A stretch of DNA of 64,000 nt, taken from the NCBI RefSeq assembly GCF_039529775.1, contig NZ_BAAANL010000003.1:496001-560000 (forward strand). The letters run 5' to 3'. Position numbers and translations under genes: made by a program. Of this stretch, positions 34,640 through 44,247 are shown piece by piece. Position 1 is the first letter of the stretch, and every line of letters starts with the position of its first letter. The notes under the pieces were generated by a model. It was given only the letters and a program-made list of their open reading frames with translations, made no database searches and was not told the DNA's origin. The DNA is from Myceligenerans crystallogenes. GTDB taxonomy: Bacteria > Actinomycetota > Actinomycetes > Actinomycetales > Cellulomonadaceae.

Positions 34640-35629
34640 TCAGCCGGCGGTGACCGCGTAGGCGCCCGCCTCGTCGGCGGAGAGGTCGCCCGTCTCGCCG
34701 TCGCGCACCGCGCGGCCGCCGAGGACGTACGTGTAGGTCCAGAACGCGGCGAGCGCGACCATGCCGATGAGGATCTTCAGCCACCAGAACAGGTCCGAGC
34801 CCGTGACGAAGCCCTCGACGAGGCCCGAGACGCCCAGGGCCACCATGAGCACGACGGCGACGGTGACCAGGGCGCGGCCCTCGCGGGCGAGCGACGTCGA
34901 ACGCTTGAGGGGGCCGGGGTCGATCCAGCTCCAGAAGAGGCGGAGGCCCGCGGCGCCGGCGACGAAGATGCAGGTCAGCTCGAGCAGGCCGTGCGGGGCG
35001 ATGAGGCTGAGGAAGCGGTCCAGCTCGCCGTGCGCCGCCATCATGCCGCCCGTGGACCCGACGCCGATCGCGTTCTGCCACAGCACGTACAACGGGAAGA
35101 ACCCCGTGATCCCGCCGCCGATGCACTGCCAGGTGATCCAGAAGTTGTTCGTCCAGACCAGGCCGGTGAAACCGGGCCCGGGCTCGTAGTAGTCCTCGAA
35201 CTCGTAGTCGACGTACTTCTCCTGGGCGCTCGGGGACATGAACGAGTTCAGCACGTCCTCGTTCAGTGCGACGTGCACCCCGGAGACGACGGCCACCACC
35301 AGGAATCCCACCGTGACCGCATGCGTCCACCAGCGGATCCGGTACAGGGCGGCGGGCGCGGAGACCGTCGCGAAGCGGACGACGCCGCGCCAGGCCGGCT
35401 CGTGCGCCCCGGCGATCTTGGTGCGGGCCCGCACCAGGACCTCCGACAGGCGCGTGACGAGCGCCGGATCCGGCGCCGCCGAGCGCGCCGTGGACAGGTG
35501 CGTCGCGACGGCCTGGTAGAGCCGCACCAGCTCGTCCGCCTCCGCGCCGTCGAGCCGCCGGCGGCGCGACAGCTCGTCCAGGCGGTCCCACTCGGGCGAG
35601 TGCACGGCGATGAAGGCGTCGATGTCCAC
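34640..35629 (-). CDS. SpoIIM family (stage II sporulation protein M-like) membrane protein
   Basis: The 329-residue protein starts with a cytoplasmic helical region (AFIAVHSPEWDRLDELSRRR), followed by five or so membrane helices. Family marks include NNFWITWQCIGGGITG and LLIAPHGLLELTCIFVAG-like sequence, here LSLIAPHGLLEL. In actinobacteria SpoIIM-family genes sit beside RDD, MoxR and DUF58 genes, as here. Function is unknown in non-sporulating species. The start GTG 35629 has no Shine-Dalgarno; CAGACT lies 7 nt upstream, so the mRNA is probably leaderless. It is divergent from the RDD gene with a 78-bp gap. Confidence 0.88.
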   Translation of the reverse strand: MDIDAFIAVHSPEWDRLDELSRRRRLDGAEADELVRLYQAVATHLSTARSAAPDPALVTRLSEVLVRARTKIAGAHEPAWRGVVRFATVSAPAALYRIRWWTHAVTVGFLVVAVVSGVHVALNEDVLNSFMSPSAQEKYVDYEFEDYYEPGPGFTGLVWTNNFWITWQCIGGGITGFFPLYVLWQNAIGVGSTGGMMAAHGELDRFLSLIAPHGLLELTCIFVAGAAGLRLFWSWIDPGPLKRSTSLAREGRALVTVAVVLMVALGVSGLVEGFVTGSDLFWWLKILIGMVALAAFWTYTYVLGGRAVRDGETGDLSADEAGAYAVTAG

Positions 35630-35636
35630 GGCCGAT

Positions 35637-35642
35637 AGTCTG
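35637..35642 (-). promoter_or_regulatory. Putative -10 element of a leaderless spoIIM-family mRNA
   Basis: CAGACT (minus strand) lies 7 nt before the GTG at 35629. Confidence 0.35.
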
Positions 35643-35663
35643 CCGCACGGTCGGGGAGTCCCG

Positions 35664-35669
35664 TAGATT
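35664..35669 (+). promoter_or_regulatory. Putative -10 box of the RDD gene
   Basis: TAGATT lies about 40 bp before the GTG at 35708, where a GAGGAG ribosome site follows. No good -35 is visible. Confidence 0.35.
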
Positions 35670-35707
35670 CTGCGTTGGCCCCCAGAGTCCGTGAGCGAGG
35701 AGAGCAC

Positions 35708-36544
35708 GTGTACGACGGCATCGTCATCGGCGAGGGCGTGATGCTCGACGCGCGCCCCGCGGGCTTCCTCTCGCGGGCGCTCGCGATCCTGCTCGACGTG
35801 ATCATCCTCGGCGTGGTGCTGATCGGCGCCTTCTGGCTGGCCGCCGCGTGGCTGGGCGAGCAGTTCGTGCGGGGCGACGCCGGCTACGACGCGCTGATGA
35901 TCGCCAACGTCGTCGTGGTGGTCGTCGTCTGGGTCGGGATCCCGACGGCCGTCGAGACCATGACCCGGGGGCGCTCCGTGGGCAAGCTCGCCGCCGGGAT
36001 CCGTGTCGTGCGGGACGACGGCGGGCCCGTCCGCTTCCGGCAGGCCTTCGTCCGCGCGCTGGTGGGGATCTTCGACATCTGGCTCTCCGGAGGCGCCCTC
36101 GCGCTGATCACCTCGCTGATCAACCGGCGCGGGAAGCGGCTCGGGGACCTCGCCGCCGGGACGTACGTGGTGCGGGTGCGGGGCGGGCACCCGCCGTCGG
36201 CCCCGATCGTCATGCCGCGCGAGCTGGAGGCCTGGGCGGGCGCGAGCGACATGCGCCGGCTGCCGGACGGCCTGGCGCTTGCCGCGCGGCAGTTCCTCGG
36301 GCGGGCGCACAAGCTGGCGCCGCCGTCCCGGCTGCGGCTGGCGGACGATCTCGCGGGGCGGATCGAGCCGTACGTGGCGCCCGGGCCGCCGCAGGGGACG
36401 CCGCCGGAGATGTTCCTGCACGCGGTGCTCTCCGAGCGGCGCGAACGCGAGCGGGAGGCGGCGCGGCTGCGCCAGGCGCGGGCCGAGGAGCACGCGGGCC
36501 TGCTGCACCGGCTGCCGTACGCCGTGCCCGATCTGCGGGACTGA
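35708..36544 (+). CDS. RDD family membrane protein
   Basis: The 278-residue protein has an RDD domain in residues 10-155: the Arg of ARPAGFLSRALAILLD, two long helices, TRGRSVGKLAAGIRVVRDDG and NRRGKRLGDLAAGTYVV. The C-terminal 120 residues are cytoplasmic, charged and helical (RERERREAARLRQARAEE type). RDD proteins may be ion or small-molecule exchangers; the partner here is likely the SpoIIM-like protein. The start GTG 35708 has GAGGAG 5 nt upstream. A 192-bp gap to the next plus-strand gene includes a TAGTGT box (36649-36654) that may be the promoter of that operon. Confidence 0.9.
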   Translation: MYDGIVIGEGVMLDARPAGFLSRALAILLDVIILGVVLIGAFWLAAAWLGEQFVRGDAGYDALMIANVVVVVVVWVGIPTAVETMTRGRSVGKLAAGIRVVRDDGGPVRFRQAFVRALVGIFDIWLSGGALALITSLINRRGKRLGDLAAGTYVVRVRGGHPPSAPIVMPRELEAWAGASDMRRLPDGLALAARQFLGRAHKLAPPSRLRLADDLAGRIEPYVAPGPPQGTPPEMFLHAVLSERREREREAARLRQARAEEHAGLLHRLPYAVPDLRD

Positions 36545-36736
36545 CCCCGCCGTCGTTCCCTGCCCGCCCCGCGCGCATCCGGTGGGTGAATTTCCTGCGC
36601 AAAGGCCGGACTGTGTCGGGTTTTGTCCTCCCTGTCAGTGGCGCGTTGTAGTGTTGCGACCGCGCGCCGGACGACGCGCCGTGATGTGCTGGGAAATGCT
36701 GTGCCGGAGCCCTACCGAGACCCGGGAGACACGCCT

Positions 36737-37969
36737 GTGACGACGCCTGCCAACCCCGATGGCTCGGGTACGCCTGCCCAGCACGGGTGGGGCGAGCCGC
36801 CGCGCTACGGCCAGTACGCGCCCGGATACGGCGCGGACGAGCCCGCGGCGCCGCAGTCGGCGCCCTCCCCGCAGTACGGACAGGGCCAGTACGGTCAGGG
36901 TCAGTACGGCCAAGGACAGTACGGTCAGCCGCAGTACGGCCGGCAGCCGGGCGGGCAGCCGCAGAACGGCGGGCAGCCCGGGAACGGGCAGCAGCACGCC
37001 GTGTTCACGCTCCCCACGGACAAGCCCGGGATCATCCCGCTGCGCCCGCTCTCGCTCGGGGAGATCTACGACGGCGCGTTCCAGGCGGTGCGGCACAACC
37101 CCGGCGTGGTCATCGGGTTCACGACGCTGGTCCTGACCATCGCCTCCGTGATCGGCGCGGTGATCAGCCTGCCTCTCACCTCGATCTTCGCGGACCTCTG
37201 GGGTGACCTCGCCGATGTCGCGGCGAACGATCCCTCGTCGAGCCCCGAGGACCTCGCGACGCTGCAGGGCATGACCGGGCTGATCCCGGGCCTCTACGGG
37301 TCCATGTTCGGGACGCTGTTCACCTACGTGCTCGCCGCTCCCCTCGCGCAGGGCGGCGTGGCCGTGGCGGTCAGCGAGTCGGCGATCGGCCGCAAGCTCA
37401 CGCTGGCCGAGGCATGGCGGCGCGTGGGGCCGCGCTGGTTGTTCCTCGTCGGGCTGGGCCTGCTGCAAGGTCTCGCGACCCTCCTGGTGCTGGCCGCCCT
37501 CGTCGCCCTGGTCGTCGGGATGTTCGCGATCGACACGGGCGTCGGTGTGCTCGGCGTCGTCCTGGCCATGATCGGCTGGATCGTGTTCGTGGCCTGGTTC
37601 ACCACCAAGCTGCTGCTCATCGCGCCCGCGCTGGTGCTCGAGCGCCAGGGGTTCTGGGCCACGGCGGGGCGGGGCTGGCAGCTGACGAAGGGGGTGTTCT
37701 GGCGCACCCTCGGGATCTACCTGCTCACCAACTTCATCCTGTACTTCCTGAGCCAGATCATCTCCGCCCCGGTCGGCTTCCTCATGGGCTTCGTGATGAT
37801 CACGGCGGACCCGATCCTGATGCAGATCACCTATGTCCTGACGATGCTCGTCTCGACCCTGCTGACGACGATCTTCCTGGGCGCAGTCGTCGCGCTGCTG
37901 TACATCGACACGCGGATGCGCCGGGAGGGCCTGGACGTCCAGCTCGCGGCGGCGGCCGCGGACCGATGA
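36737..37969 (+). CDS. Multi-pass membrane protein with Gln/Tyr/Gly repeats
   Basis: The 410-residue protein has a low-complexity N-terminus (1-90) with four QYGQG-type units, and then about six membrane helices starting near GEIYDGAFQAVRHNPGVVIG. The second part resembles the membrane domain seen in some glycerophosphodiesterase-like proteins, but no catalytic motif is present. The start is GTG 36737 with GGGAG 8 nt upstream; upstream in-frame sequence shows no coding sign. It opens a five-gene chain with DUF4129, DUF4350, MoxR and DUF58 genes, with ATGA or GTGA overlaps at the first three junctions. Function unknown; it may be the substrate or partner of the MoxR ATPase. Confidence 0.85.
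   Translation: MTTPANPDGSGTPAQHGWGEPPRYGQYAPGYGADEPAAPQSAPSPQYGQGQYGQGQYGQGQYGQPQYGRQPGGQPQNGGQPGNGQQHAVFTLPTDKPGIIPLRPLSLGEIYDGAFQAVRHNPGVVIGFTTLVLTIASVIGAVISLPLTSIFADLWGDLADVAANDPSSSPEDLATLQGMTGLIPGLYGSMFGTLFTYVLAAPLAQGGVAVAVSESAIGRKLTLAEAWRRVGPRWLFLVGLGLLQGLATLLVLAALVALVVGMFAIDTGVGVLGVVLAMIGWIVFVAWFTTKLLLIAPALVLERQGFWATAGRGWQLTKGVFWRTLGIYLLTNFILYFLSQIISAPVGFLMGFVMITADPILMQITYVLTMLVSTLLTTIFLGAVVALLYIDTRMRREGLDVQLAAAAADR
36880..36943 (+). repeat. In-frame QYGQG-coding direct repeats
   Basis: Five near-copies of a 15-bp unit encoding (G)QYGQ(G/P) follow one another. They make a flexible, sticky N-terminal arm in the membrane protein at 36737. Confidence 0.7.
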
Positions 37970-38607
37970 CTCTGCTCGCCGAACCCCCGGTCGCACCGGG
38001 CCGCGACGAGGCCCGTGACTGGCTCGAGACCGAGCTGCAGCGGGCCGAGTACGCCGACGACCGCAGCCTCCTGCAGCAGCTCCTGGACGCCGTCCTGGCG
38101 TGGCTGGACAGCCTGAACCTGCAGGGCGCCGGGGTCCCGGGGAACCAGCTCGCGATCGGGATCGTGGTCGTGGTGGTGATCGTGCTGGCCGTCGCGTGGT
38201 TCGTCGCGGGTCCCGTCCGCCGGGAGCGGCGCGCGCGGCAGTCCGACGTCGTCGTCGAGAAGGACGACGACCGGACCGCGGCGCAGATGCGCGCCGCCGC
38301 CGACGCCGCCGCCCGCGGCGGCGACTGGTCCGCCGCGGTCGTCGAGCGCTTCCGGGCCGTGGTGCGGTCGTGCGAGGAACGCGCGATCATCGATCCCCGG
38401 CCGGGCCGTACGGCCCAGGAGGCGGCGAACGACGCCGGGGCGCAGCTGCCCGCGCTCGCGGCCCGGCTGCAGCTCGGCGCGGGGCTGTTCGACCAGGTGG
38501 AGTACGGCGGGCTGGAGGCCTCCGGGGCGGACGACGCCACCCTGCGGCAGCTCGACGACGCCGTCGCCGCGGCCCGCGTGGTCCGTGAGGAGGCGACCGT
38601 CTCATGA
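37966..38607 (+). CDS. DUF4129 domain membrane protein
   Basis: The 213-residue protein has one central membrane helix (LAIGIVVVVVIVLAVAWFV) after a short N-terminal helical part (RDWLETELQRAEY). A DUF4129-type cytoplasmic domain follows: RAAADAAARGGDWSAAVVER, RAIIDPRPGRTAQEAA and FDQVEYGG. DUF4129 proteins are usual neighbours of MoxR and DUF58 genes. The ATG 37966 overlaps the previous stop by 4 bp and its own stop overlaps the next start by 4 bp. Function not established. Confidence 0.9.
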   Translation: MTLLAEPPVAPGRDEARDWLETELQRAEYADDRSLLQQLLDAVLAWLDSLNLQGAGVPGNQLAIGIVVVVVIVLAVAWFVAGPVRRERRARQSDVVVEKDDDRTAAQMRAAADAAARGGDWSAAVVERFRAVVRSCEERAIIDPRPGRTAQEAANDAGAQLPALAARLQLGAGLFDQVEYGGLEASGADDATLRQLDDAVAAARVVREEATVS

Positions 38608-39874
38608 GCTCGCCCGTCGCTCCTCCCGTACCGGACGCGCCCGTCGTCGCCCCGCCCCCCGCCGGCGGTGCGGGAGGGGGGGCGCCCGTCGTCGTCGGCC
38701 GCCCTGTACGGCGCGGTTTCCCCTGGAAGCCCGTGGGCTGGACCGCGCTCATCCTGGTCCTTGTCGCGCTGCTGGTCTTCGTGCTCGCCTTCACGCGGCC
38801 CGCAGGGTCGGACACCCCCTACTCGCCCGACAACCCCGACCCGGAGGGTGCCCGCGCCGTCGCGCAGGTGCTCGGCGATCACGGGGTCGAGGTCACGGAG
38901 GTGGACAGCGTCCAGGAGGCGTACGACGCCGCCGCGGCGGGGGAGACGCTGGTCGTGGCGCCCCACCCCGGCTACTTCGAGCCGGGCCAGCTCGACGCGC
39001 TGGCGCAGGTGAAGTCGGACCTCGTGCTGCTCGCCCCGTCCACCGACACGCTCGACGAGCTGACCGGCGGACGCGTCGAGGCCTGGGGCAACCGCGAGGG
39101 GCGGACGGCCCCGCAGTGCGGTGCCCCGGCGGCGCGGGCGGCGGGGGAGATCCGGCTCGGCGCCGGGCTGAACGTCGTGACGGGCCAGGCCGAGAAGTGC
39201 TGGCCCGCCGGCGACGGATCCGGGTTCGCCTACGTCCGGATCAAGGACGGCGGGCGCTGGATCCATGTGATCCACGACGCCTCGCTCGTCCGCAACGACA
39301 CCGTGACCGACGAGGGCAACGCCGCGCTCGCCCTCTGGACCCTCGGCGCTCGCGAGCAGCTCACCTGGTTCGTCCCCGACCTGTTCGACACCTCCATGAT
39401 CGAGGGCCCCGACGGTTCGGGCGAGGGCGGTGAGGGCGGCGCCGGGGAGGCCGGCAGCGCGGTCGACCCACTGCCCCGTGCCATGGAGCCTGCCGCCTGG
39501 ATCTTCCTGCTGACCGCGCTGTTCCTGGCGATCTGGCGCGGACGCCGCCTCGGGCCGTTGGTCACCGAGCCGCTTCCGGTGCTGGTGCGGTCCGCCGAGA
39601 CCATGCGCGGCCGCGCCCGCCTGTACCGTGCGGTCCGGGCCCGCGGCCACGCGGCGGCGGGCCTGCGGGCGTCCGCGGCGCATCGCATGGCGCTCCGCCT
39701 CGGCCTGACCCGGTCCGCCGATGCCACCACCGTGACCGACGCCGTGGCCGCCGCCACCGGCAGATCGACCGAGCAGGTCGCGCACCTGCTGTACGGGCCC
39801 CCGCCCGCCGACGACGGCCAGCTCACCGAGCTCGCCCGGAGTCTCGACACCCTGGAGAGCGAGGTCCACCGATC

Positions 39875-39878
<4 letters not shown>
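38604..39878 (+). CDS. DUF4350 domain membrane protein
   Basis: The 424-residue protein has a Pro/Ala-rich N-terminus, a membrane helix near 45-66 (GWTALILVLVALLVFVLAF), and an extracytoplasmic DUF4350 region that starts YSPDNPDPEGARAVAQVLGDHGVEV. A second helix lies near 295 (AAWIFLLTALFLAIW), followed by a cytoplasmic helical end. It is part of the MoxR/DUF58 operon with overlapping starts on both sides. The DUF4350 fold resembles a GATase-like/Rossmann sensor, but no active site can be seen. Confidence 0.9.
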
Positions 39879-41071
<1,193 letters not shown>

Positions 41072-41081
41072 GGCGGGCTGC

Positions 41082-42413
41082 ATGGCCCTGACCTGGCGGG
41101 CCGCCGCGCTCATGGCGGCGGGTGTGCTCCCCGTGCTGCTCTGGCCCAGCGCCGGGACGGTGATCGCCTGGACCCTGCTGGTGATCCTCGTGGTCTGCGC
41201 CGACATCGCGTTCGCGGCCTCCGCGCACCGCGTCGAGGTGCAGCGCCGCGTGCCCGCGTCGGTCCGGCTGGGGGAGCCCGCGACGTCGGAGCTGATCGTC
41301 CGGAACGTCGGCGGGCGGCGCCTGCGCGGCGTCGTCCGGGACGCCTGGCCGCCCGCGGCCGGCGCGCGCACGGCGTCGCTGCCCGGCGGCCCGGGCCGGC
41401 ACGCCGTCGACCTGCCGCGCCACGAGGCCGTCCGGCTCGCGACCACGCTGCGCCCGATCCGGCGCGGGGACCGGTTCGCGGGCGGCGTCACGATCCGCAC
41501 GGTGGGCCCGCTGGGCATCGCCGGGCGGCAGCACACCCTGCCCGTGCCGGGCAGGCTCCGCGTCCTGCCGGAGTTCTCCAGCCGCAAGCACCTGCCCTCG
41601 CGCCTGGCGCGCCTGCGCGAGCTGGACGGCCGCGCCGCCGTGCAGGTGCGCGGCGAGGGCACCGAGTTCGACTCGCTGCGGGAGTACGTGGTGGGCGACG
41701 ACGTCCGCTCCATCGATTGGCGCGCCACGGCCCGTCGCGGTGACGTCGTCGTGCGTACCTGGCGGCCGGAGCGCGACCGGCGCGTGCTGATCGTGCTGGA
41801 CACGGGCCGCACGTCGGCCGCGCGCGTCGGCGCGATCGGCAGCCAGATCGGCGCGCCGCGCGTGGACGCGAGCATCGAGGCGGCGCTGCTGCTGTCCGCG
41901 CTCGCGGGCCGCGCGGGGGACCGGGTCGAGCTCGTCGCCTACGACCGCGCCGTGCGCGCCCGCGTCCAGGGCGCGGCCGGTCCGCGCCTGATGCCCGCCA
42001 TGGCGGAGGCCCTGAGCGTCGTCGGCCCCGTGCTGCTGGAGACGGACTGGCCCGGCGTGGTCACCCAGGTCCGCGAGCGGATGTCGCAGCGGGCGCTCGT
42101 CGTCCTGCTCACCACGCTCGACCCGGCCGCCGTCGAGAACGGCCTGCTCCCGGTGATCGACCAGCTCACGCGCCGCCACCAGGTGGTGGTCGCGTCGGTC
42201 GCGGACGAGGAGGTCGCCGAGATGAGCCGCGGCCGCGAGTCCTCCCACGAGGTGTACGACGCCGCCGCGGCCGCCCGCGGCGACCTCGAGCGCGTCGCCG
42301 CGACCACGATGCTGCGCCGCTACGGCGCCGAGGTGGTCGACGCCCTCCCGGACGACCTGGCGCCCCGCCTCGCCGACACCTACCTGGCCCTCAAGGCGGC
42401 GGGCCGCCTCTGA
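41082..42413 (+). CDS. DUF58 domain (vWA-like) membrane protein
   Basis: The 443-residue protein has two N-terminal membrane helices (residues 5-42), a beta-rich stretch, and the DUF58 core: GEGTEFDSLREYVVGDDVRSIDW, here shortened to EFDSLREYVVGDD, and DWRATARRGDVVVRTW. A vWA-like fold then starts at VLIVLDTGRT. It is the usual MoxR partner and closes the operon. The start ATG 41082 lies 10 bp after the MoxR stop, with GAGG upstream. It ends at a convergent terminator. Confidence 0.93.
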   Translation: MALTWRAAALMAAGVLPVLLWPSAGTVIAWTLLVILVVCADIAFAASAHRVEVQRRVPASVRLGEPATSELIVRNVGGRRLRGVVRDAWPPAAGARTASLPGGPGRHAVDLPRHEAVRLATTLRPIRRGDRFAGGVTIRTVGPLGIAGRQHTLPVPGRLRVLPEFSSRKHLPSRLARLRELDGRAAVQVRGEGTEFDSLREYVVGDDVRSIDWRATARRGDVVVRTWRPERDRRVLIVLDTGRTSAARVGAIGSQIGAPRVDASIEAALLLSALAGRAGDRVELVAYDRAVRARVQGAAGPRLMPAMAEALSVVGPVLLETDWPGVVTQVRERMSQRALVVLLTTLDPAAVENGLLPVIDQLTRRHQVVVASVADEEVAEMSRGRESSHEVYDAAAAARGDLERVAATTMLRRYGAEVVDALPDDLAPRLADTYLALKAAGRL

Positions 42414-42422
42414 CCCGGGCGC

Positions 42423-42451
42423 CCGCGGGCCCGCCCCGTGCGGGCCCGCGG
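42423..42451. terminator. Bidirectional terminator hairpin
   Basis: A perfect 11-bp stem (42423-42433 with 42441-42451) and a 7-nt loop lie between the convergent DUF58 and lpqB genes. Confidence 0.8.
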
Positions 42452-42465
42452 TGCGCGGGCCCGGA

Positions 42466-44247
42466 TCAGCCCGGATAGCCGATCGCGTCGATCTTCTCGG
42501 CGATCGGCTCGCCCCATCCCGTCGGGTGCTCCTCGTACAGCTCACCGGCCGAGGTCAGCGCCAGCGCGCCGGAGTCGGCGACCCCGGCGGTGACGGCGTC
42601 GACGTCGTACAGCTCCTGCACGGCCGCGGTGCTCCCGCTGTCGTCCGGCAGCCCGCCGACGCCGGTCTGGTGCATCGAGGTCGTGCCGTCGCCGTCCTCG
42701 GCGAGCAGCAGGAGCGACGTCTGGCCGGACCACTGCGCGACGACGACGCCGGACACGGACGCGGCCACCTCGATGCCCTTCGTGAGCTCCTGCGGCACGT
42801 GGTTCTCGTCGCGGACGACGGCGGCCACGTGGACCCGCGTCCCGCCCGCGGCCTCGGTGACGATCGCCACCCGCGTCCCGTCCGGCGCGACCCGTACGCC
42901 GACGACGCCGCGGCCCTCCAGCCAGGGCGCGCCGAGCTCGAGCGTCGTGCCGGACTCGTGCGCCACGAGCAGTTCACCCGCCTCGTCCGCCGCGATGTCC
43001 CGGCCGGGATCCGCGCTGGACCAGACGAAGCCGTGGGGGTCGACGGACGGCGCCACGAGCTCGTCCCCGCGCAGGAGCTCCTGCTGCCCGGACTCGCTCG
43101 GGACGTCGGCCACGCGCACGATGCGCTCGTCGCCGTCCAGCACCACCACGGGGGACGCGCCCGGGCCGAGCGCGATCGCCGTCGGCGTCAGGTCCTGCAG
43201 GTGCACCGTGCGCTGGAAGTCCGTGAGCTCGCCGTCGGACACCGAGTACAGCTCGCCGTCCTCCGCGAGCGCGACGGGCGACCCGAGGGTGGCGGGCAGG
43301 GACGGCTGCTGCGACTGCGGCGGCTCGGTCAGCAGCCCGTCCTCGGAGTAGAGCGCGATCTCGGGCTCGACGCCGCCGTCGGACAGGGTCGCGGCGAGCT
43401 GCGCGTACAGCAGCGCGAGCCGGGCCTCGGTGAGACCCGCGATCTCCGGCCCGAGGCTCACCTGGTACGCGCCGTCGCCGTCGGCCGTGACGGTCGGGAC
43501 GGCGAGCTCGGTGCCCTCGGGCGCCGGGCCCTCGCCGACGGCGCCCAGCAGCCATTCGGACGGCCCGTCGAGGACCTCGTCGACGGCGTTGGTCCGCCAC
43601 GAGCTGCGCGGGAACCAGCGCTGGTCGGGGACCCAGGAGCGCTGGTCGGCGGACGGGAAGTACAACGGCGTGGCCCGGAACTGGTCCGCGAACTGCCCTT
43701 CCCGGACGATGACGCCGTCGTCGAGCTCGTCGATGCGCCACTGCTCGTCGTCGCCCTGCACCAGCTCGAAGCTGGTGGTGTACGGCGAGGCCTGGGACGC
43801 CTCGGCGTACGCGCCGTGCGCGTCGACGCGCGCGACGGCGTCGACGAGGATCGACACGCGGACCCGGCCGGGCCCCTCGACGGACTGCGTGACCGTCGGG
43901 CTGCCCTCGTAGACGACGACGTCGCCGGTCGGCGCCCACTGCCCGGCGGCGTCGCCGGTCAGGTAGAGCTTGGCGGTCTCGAACTGGTTGGGGGCCGCGG
44001 CGCCGGACCCGCTCGCGAGCAGGAACGCGCTGACCAGCGACTCGGGGTCGGCGTCGTCGACGGGACCCGGCGGGACGAGGCCCACGGCGTCGTCGTCGTC
44101 CGCGTTCGCGACGCGGTACATGACCGGGCCCGACGACGGGACGGACGCGCACCCGGCCACGCCGGCCAGGCCCAGGAGGGCAGCGATCACGGCGGCCGTG
44201 CGGCGCCGGCGCACCGGCGCCGCGCCCGCCGGCGTACGGACACGCAT
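42466..44247 (-). CDS. lpqB: Lipoprotein LpqB with GerMN domain
   Basis: The 593-residue lipoprotein has a signal peptide with lipobox LAGVAGC (Cys33). An N-terminal domain and a GerMN (sporulation/spore germination) domain cover about residues 180-330, and a beta-propeller-like C-terminal half follows (repeating VALAEDGELYSVSDGEL-type blades). In mycobacteria LpqB contacts the sensor kinase MtrB and modulates MtrA phosphorylation. The ATG 44247 overlaps the mtrB stop by one base. Gene order mtrA-mtrB-lpqB is the standard actinobacterial arrangement. Confidence 0.95.
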   Translation of the reverse strand: MRVRTPAGAAPVRRRRTAAVIAALLGLAGVAGCASVPSSGPVMYRVANADDDDAVGLVPPGPVDDADPESLVSAFLLASGSGAAAPNQFETAKLYLTGDAAGQWAPTGDVVVYEGSPTVTQSVEGPGRVRVSILVDAVARVDAHGAYAEASQASPYTTSFELVQGDDEQWRIDELDDGVIVREGQFADQFRATPLYFPSADQRSWVPDQRWFPRSSWRTNAVDEVLDGPSEWLLGAVGEGPAPEGTELAVPTVTADGDGAYQVSLGPEIAGLTEARLALLYAQLAATLSDGGVEPEIALYSEDGLLTEPPQSQQPSLPATLGSPVALAEDGELYSVSDGELTDFQRTVHLQDLTPTAIALGPGASPVVVLDGDERIVRVADVPSESGQQELLRGDELVAPSVDPHGFVWSSADPGRDIAADEAGELLVAHESGTTLELGAPWLEGRGVVGVRVAPDGTRVAIVTEAAGGTRVHVAAVVRDENHVPQELTKGIEVAASVSGVVVAQWSGQTSLLLLAEDGDGTTSMHQTGVGGLPDDSGSTAAVQELYDVDAVTAGVADSGALALTSAGELYEEHPTGWGEPIAEKIDAIGYPG

